This document shows positions 6,088 to 9,713 of a stretch of 9,713 nt of DNA, one piece after another (positions within the stretch are counted from its first letter, which is position 1; each line of letters opens with the position of its first letter). The stretch lies in contig NYUU01000107.1 in assembly GCA_002684175.1 (NCBI GenBank), positions 1 to 9,713 of the forward strand, read 5' to 3'. The notes under the pieces are model-generated. The model saw nothing but the letters and a program-made list of their open reading frames with translations. It had not been told where the DNA came from and did not search any database. The DNA is from Synechococcus sp. CPC35. GTDB lineage: Bacteria; Cyanobacteriota; Cyanobacteriia; PCC-6307; Cyanobiaceae. The position numbers and the translations under genes are program-made.

Positions 6088-9000
6088 TCAGCCGGTGTTG
6101 CGCATACCGGCGGCGATTCCGTTCAACGTCAGCAGAGCACCGCGCAGAAGTTCACTGCGGCTGTAGGTGCGATTGTCCTCGGGAGTGCCGGGGGTTTCGC
6201 TGATCGGCGGCTGGCGGTTCTGATCCCGAAGACGTCGCAGCAGTGCAACCTGCAGAAAGCCCAGGGGAACGATCGTGCGGTTCCGCAGATCCACGGAGAG
6301 CTGAAGCCCCTGATCGGCGGAAAGCAGACGGGGCTGTCCTGTGATGGCAAGCACGAGCTGACGGGTCAGGTCGTACTCCTCAGAGATCATCTCGAAGATC
6401 GCTTCAAATGCCTCCCGTTGATCCGGGTGACCAAGGCTGATCATGTAGTGATGAGCCAGGTCGAGATCAACCTTTGAAAGGGTCATCTCGACCTTGGAGA
6501 TCAGCATGCGGAAGAAGGGCCAGCGTTGATGCAGCCGACGTAGAAGATCAAGCTGTTCGTCATCGGATCCCACCTCCTCGGAGAGAGCGGTGCCGAAGCC
6601 GAACCAGCTCGGCAGTAAAAAGCGGCTCTGGGTCCAGCCGAAGACCCAGGGAATCGCCCGCAGGCTGGAGAGGTCCTTGGCTCCGGATTTCCGACGGGCT
6701 GGCCGGCTGGAGATCTGCAATTTGCTGATCTCCTCGATCGGAGTCACCTGCTGAAAAAAACTGACGAGATCAGGGTTGTCGTGCACCAGTGCCCGGTAGT
6801 GCTCCCGTGAGCGTGCGGAGAGCCGACTCATCAGTTGATTCCAGCTCGGCGTCGCATCCAGCTGATTGGTCACGAGGCTGTTCTGAACGACTGCGGTCGT
6901 GACGGTTTCCAGGTTGTAAAGGGCCAGTTCCGGCAGGCTGTACTTGGAGGCCAGCACTTCTCCCTGTTCGGTGATCTTGATCCGTCCCTGCAGCGTGCCG
7001 CTGGGTTGGGCAAGGATCGCTTGATAGGCGGGGCCACCGCCCCGGCTGACCGAACCGCCGCGGCCATGAAACAGCCGCAGTGCCACACCCTGGCGGCTTG
7101 ACAGGGATTGCAGAGCGATCTGGGCCTGGTGAATTTCCCAGTTGCTGGAGAGGAAGCCGGAGTCCTTGTTGCTGTCGGAATAGCCCAGCATCAGTTCCTG
7201 CAGGGGCTGATTGTTCGCTCCCACCTCCGGGAGCAGATTCCGGTACAGCGGTGTGTTGAAGAGGTCCTCCATCACATCCGGAGCACGCTGCAGGTCCTCG
7301 ACGGTTTCAAACAACGGCACAACCAGCAACGAGGCTCGGCCTGATGAGGGATCCACCAGACCGGCCTCCTTGGCCAGCAGCAGGACCTCCAGAAGATCCG
7401 ACGCGGTGTGACTCATCGAGATCACATAGGAATGGCAGATCCGTGCGCCGAAATCCTCCTGAAGTCGATGCAGCATCCTGAAGACGGCAATGGTCTCCTT
7501 GGTGGGCTTCGACCAGGAAACCGCTGCGGGGATAAGCGGCCGGCGGGTCTGGAGTTCCTGGAGCAGCCAGGTCACCCGTTCCTCTTCTTCCATGGACCCG
7601 TAGGACTTCGGCAGCTCGAGGAAGCGTGTGAGTTCGTCGATGGCATCGCTGTGACGGGTGCTTTCCTGACGAATGTCAAGGCTTGCAAGGGAGAACCCGA
7701 AGATGTGCACCTGGTGGAGCAGCACGTCGAGCTGTTCACAACTCAGGTCTGTGCTGGTGAGACTGTTCCTGATCAGCTCCAGATCACTGCGGAACTGATC
7801 CACGGAGGTGTAGTGCAGGGCTTCGGCACCGGGAAGACCATCCGGCACTGCGGGCGTTGGATCCTGCTGTGACTGCCAGCCCGCATCGGACAGTTGATTG
7901 TTGCGGCTCAGGGTCCGTTCCAGCCGCTCCAGGACGTAGCTGAGCTTCAGTCGATAAGGCTCCAGCCGGTAGCGGGCTGCACGGCTTTCATAGATCCCTG
8001 GAAAACGCAGGCGATCCATCTCCAGTGATTCCAGCAGGGAAGGGGCCACCTGACTCCACTGCATGGAGATGCTCAGCTGACTTCTGAGGGCCTGGATGGA
8101 GCTGATGTAGAGCTCCAGCATCAGCTGCCGCTGATAGCAGGCGGTTCTCCAGGTGATCTCCGGTGTCACGGAGGGGTTGCCGTCCCGATCCGAGCCAACC
8201 CAGGATCCGAAGGTGCAGAAGGAGGCATGAGGCACCTGCACGTCGGGATAGTGACGATGCAGCGCGGAGACGAGACGTCGACGCAGCTGCGGCATCGCCT
8301 CAAACAGCACCTGCTGGAAGTAATGGAGCGTGGAATCGACCTCGTCCAGAACCGTGGGCTTGAACTGGTGAAGCTCATCGGTACGCCACCAGAGTCGGAT
8401 CTCCTCCTCCAGCTGTCTGCGCAGAACCTCTTCCATCTGCCCGGTCAGCGGGGGGTCGGACTGCAGCTGTTGCAGAAGGTTCGCCACCCGTCGCTGCTTG
8501 TGCCGGACGGTGTGACGAACGATTTCGGTGGGATGGGCTGTGAAAACCAGGCGGATGTCCAGTTCCTGGAGCAGGGATTCGACCTGTGCAGGAGGCACAT
8601 TCATCCGCCGCAGGCGTTCGAAGACCTCTCCGAATGTGGCTGGATCCGTCTGGCTGGCGAGAGCAGGGGCGAAGGGATCAAAGGCTTCCCGCTGATGCTC
8701 GTCGATGCTTCTGGACGGGCTGAGGCTCTCCAGATAACTGTCTTCCTCGATGCTCTGCTCGAGGATGTTGATCAACTGGAAATAAAGGGAGAAGGCTCGG
8801 GCTGCTGCGATCGCCTCGGAAAGATCCATGGCTCGGATCAGCGCAACAACGGCCTCACTGGTGCTGTCGCCGTCGCGGCCTTCGAGGGCGACAGGATCGC
8901 TGAGCTGCTTGAGACGCAGCAGACGCTCACTTTGTTCAGGTGGACATTCACTGCGCAGCACGGTCTGCCAGAGATCTTCAACCAGCTCCAGGCGCTGCTG

Positions 9001-9117
9001 CAGCAGACGTCCCGACCCGAAATGTCCACCATTACCCCTGGGCTGTTCGCCGTCTGGGCTATGGCTGAAGGATTCGGGCATGAACGCTCCACTGGTCTGC
9101 GGACTGGCCTTGATCAT
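6088..9117 (-). CDS. ppc: Phosphoenolpyruvate carboxylase
   Basis: Cytosolic homotetrameric enzyme making oxaloacetate from PEP and bicarbonate, the anaplerotic carbon-fixing step that feeds the incomplete cyanobacterial TCA pathway and amino-acid synthesis. 1009 residues, the long cyanobacterial form with an extended N-terminus compared with the 883-residue E. coli enzyme. Visible: VFTAHPTE with catalytic His195 (E. coli His138), [56 protein letters not shown] with His684, [19 protein letters not shown], and the invariant C-terminus RNTG. The N-terminus before residue 60 is low-complexity with no plant-type phosphorylation serine visible. ATG 9117 overlaps the stop of the upstream gshA as ATGA (9117-9114), supporting this start and translational coupling; ATG at residue 13 is the alternative. 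Followed after 6 bases by a GNAT-like gene. Confidence 0.97.
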   Translation of the reverse strand: MIKASPQTSGAFMPESFSHSPDGEQPRGNGGHFGSGRLLQQRLELVEDLWQTVLRSECPPEQSERLLRLKQLSDPVALEGRDGDSTSEAVVALIRAMDLSEAIAAARAFSLYFQLINILEQSIEEDSYLESLSPSRSIDEHQREAFDPFAPALASQTDPATFGEVFERLRRMNVPPAQVESLLQELDIRLVFTAHPTEIVRHTVRHKQRRVANLLQQLQSDPPLTGQMEEVLRRQLEEEIRLWWRTDELHQFKPTVLDEVDSTLHYFQQVLFEAMPQLRRRLVSALHRHYPDVQVPHASFCTFGSWVGSDRDGNPSVTPEITWRTACYQRQLMLELYISSIQALRSQLSISMQWSQVAPSLLESLEMDRLRFPGIYESRAARYRLEPYRLKLSYVLERLERTLSRNNQLSDAGWQSQQDPTPAVPDGLPGAEALHYTSVDQFRSDLELIRNSLTSTDLSCEQLDVLLHQVHIFGFSLASLDIRQESTRHSDAIDELTRFLELPKSYGSMEEEERVTWLLQELQTRRPLIPAAVSWSKPTKETIAVFRMLHRLQEDFGARICHSYVISMSHTASDLLEVLLLAKEAGLVDPSSGRASLLVVPLFETVEDLQRAPDVMEDLFNTPLYRNLLPEVGANNQPLQELMLGYSDSNKDSGFLSSNWEIHQAQIALQSLSSRQGVALRLFHGRGGSVSRGGGPAYQAILAQPSGTLQGRIKITEQGEVLASKYSLPELALYNLETVTTAVVQNSLVTNQLDATPSWNQLMSRLSARSREHYRALVHDNPDLVSFFQQVTPIEEISKLQISSRPARRKSGAKDLSSLRAIPWVFGWTQSRFLLPSWFGFGTALSEEVGSDDEQLDLLRRLHQRWPFFRMLISKVEMTLSKVDLDLAHHYMISLGHPDQREAFEAIFEMISEEYDLTRQLVLAITGQPRLLSADQGLQLSVDLRNRTIVPLGFLQVALLRRLRDQNRQPPISETPGTPEDNRTYSRSELLRGALLTLNGIAAGMRNTG

Positions 9118-9713
9118 CCCAAAATGCCGTCCATGACGGAACTGTTCTGTTCCTGGGAGGCCATCGTCAGGATTCCCGTTCTGAGAAGTTCCGAGATTTC
9201 AACACCTTCTTCATAGGCAGTCTGCCAGCGCATTGCCTGGTTGCCGTTGCTGAGCACTGCTTCCAGCGGCTTCAGATGAGAATCGAGATTCAGGTCTCTG
9301 GCCAGGGGAGTGACGTCGTCCAGCAGTTGACTGATCCACGTTCTGCATTGGATCGATTCACCGTTTCGCCAGTGATGAAGCTCTGCGTTGAGGCTTTCCC
9401 TTGCGCTGGCGGCGTCGTTGGCATCCGAGAGAGACTCCAGCTCGCTGGGCGTCAGGGAGCTGCTCAGGAGAGGATCCAGTTGACTCGGGTTGTTCAGTAG
9501 CGAAATCAGCCTCAGTTCGAGCAGTGCTGTGATGGCAAGCAGCTCTTGGGGATCGGTGACCAGATCGCAGATCCGCAGTTCGAGTCGGTTCAGTGCATAG
9601 GGCCGACTTGGTCCGTTCGGACGCACCGACGTCCACAGATGGCGTTCATTGCACATGGCGCCACTGGCGAGCTGTTGCTGAACCCAGGTGATGTAGTGCT
9701 GATGATCCTGGAA
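9114..9713 (-). CDS. gshA: Glutamate-cysteine ligase, cyanobacterial type (C-terminal part, 5' end outside window)
   Basis: C-terminal 199 residues of the enzyme for the first, ATP-dependent step of glutathione synthesis, joining glutamate and cysteine. The frame is open to the right edge and starts in the window with [20 protein letters not shown], continuing [28 protein letters not shown], a signature I recognise from the cyanobacterial GshA family (about 380 residues). So roughly half of the gene is missing on the right. The remainder is helical ([33 protein letters not shown]). The internal Met at 9656 is not a start: the conserved family sequence continues upstream of it. Stop TGA overlaps the ppc start (ATGA). 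It would be the first visible gene of a gshA-ppc-GNAT transcription unit. Whether a promoter lies within or before gshA cannot be seen. Confidence 0.88.
   Translation of the reverse strand, partial: FQDHQHYITWVQQQLASGAMCNERHLWTSVRPNGPSRPYALNRLELRICDLVTDPQELLAITALLELRLISLLNNPSQLDPLLSSSLTPSELESLSDANDAASARESLNAELHHWRNGESIQCRTWISQLLDDVTPLARDLNLDSHLKPLEAVLSNGNQAMRWQTAYEEGVEISELLRTGILTMASQEQNSSVMDGILG

Noticed and set aside
8227..9216. Long 329-codon open frame on the plus strand opposite ppc and gshA
   Set aside because: Antisense shadow of ppc, whose product is unmistakable; the translated sequence has no recognisable domain.
9114..9656. gshA as a complete gene starting at ATG 9656
   Set aside because: The conserved family sequence DHQHYI...WV continues upstream of this Met to the window edge, so the gene is truncated by the window.

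Overview
The window reads as chromosomal DNA of a marine picocyanobacterium, most likely Synechococcus (subcluster 5 type). The evidence is a cyanobacterial-type glutamate-cysteine ligase, a long PEP carboxylase ending in RNTG, a SpeD of the cyanobacterial form, moderately high GC, very tight gene packing and weak Shine-Dalgarno sequences. This is a judgement from recognised protein signatures; no database search was possible. There are no mobile elements, CRISPR arrays, rRNA genes or gene-free stretches over 300 bases.

Layout from left to right. At the left edge is a possible N-terminal fragment of a minus-strand gene (1-106, weak). Next, on the plus strand, a JAMM/Mov34 metalloprotease overlaps a MoeB/MoeZ-like E1 enzyme with a C-terminal rhodanese domain; together they look like a sulfur-carrier activation and processing module. 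Convergent to it, on the minus strand, is a cobalamin adenosyltransferase made of two tandem CobO/BtuR domains. Divergent from that is larE on the plus strand, a sulfur transferase for the nickel-pincer cofactor. Convergent to larE is a minus-strand pair, recF then speD. Divergent from recF is a plus-strand tRNA-Arg(CCG). The right part is a minus-strand cluster read as gshA (5' end outside the window), ppc and a small GNAT-like acetyltransferase, with ATGA overlap or near-abutting junctions.

The genes are mostly housekeeping: sulfur transfer and thiols (JAMM, MoeZ-like, LarE, GshA), cobamide cofactor (CobO-CobO), polyamines (SpeD), recombination repair (RecF), translation (tRNA-Arg) and anaplerotic carbon fixation (Ppc). 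I see no clearly new multi-gene system. The most unusual signals are: recF has no ATG, GTG or TTG where its conserved N-terminus begins, but an ATT codon sits exactly where the initiator Met belongs; the CobO protein is a tandem duplication with both P-loops intact; and the JAMM + zinc-less MoeB-rhodanese pair resembles the mycobacterial Mec/MoeZ sulfur-carrier pathway.
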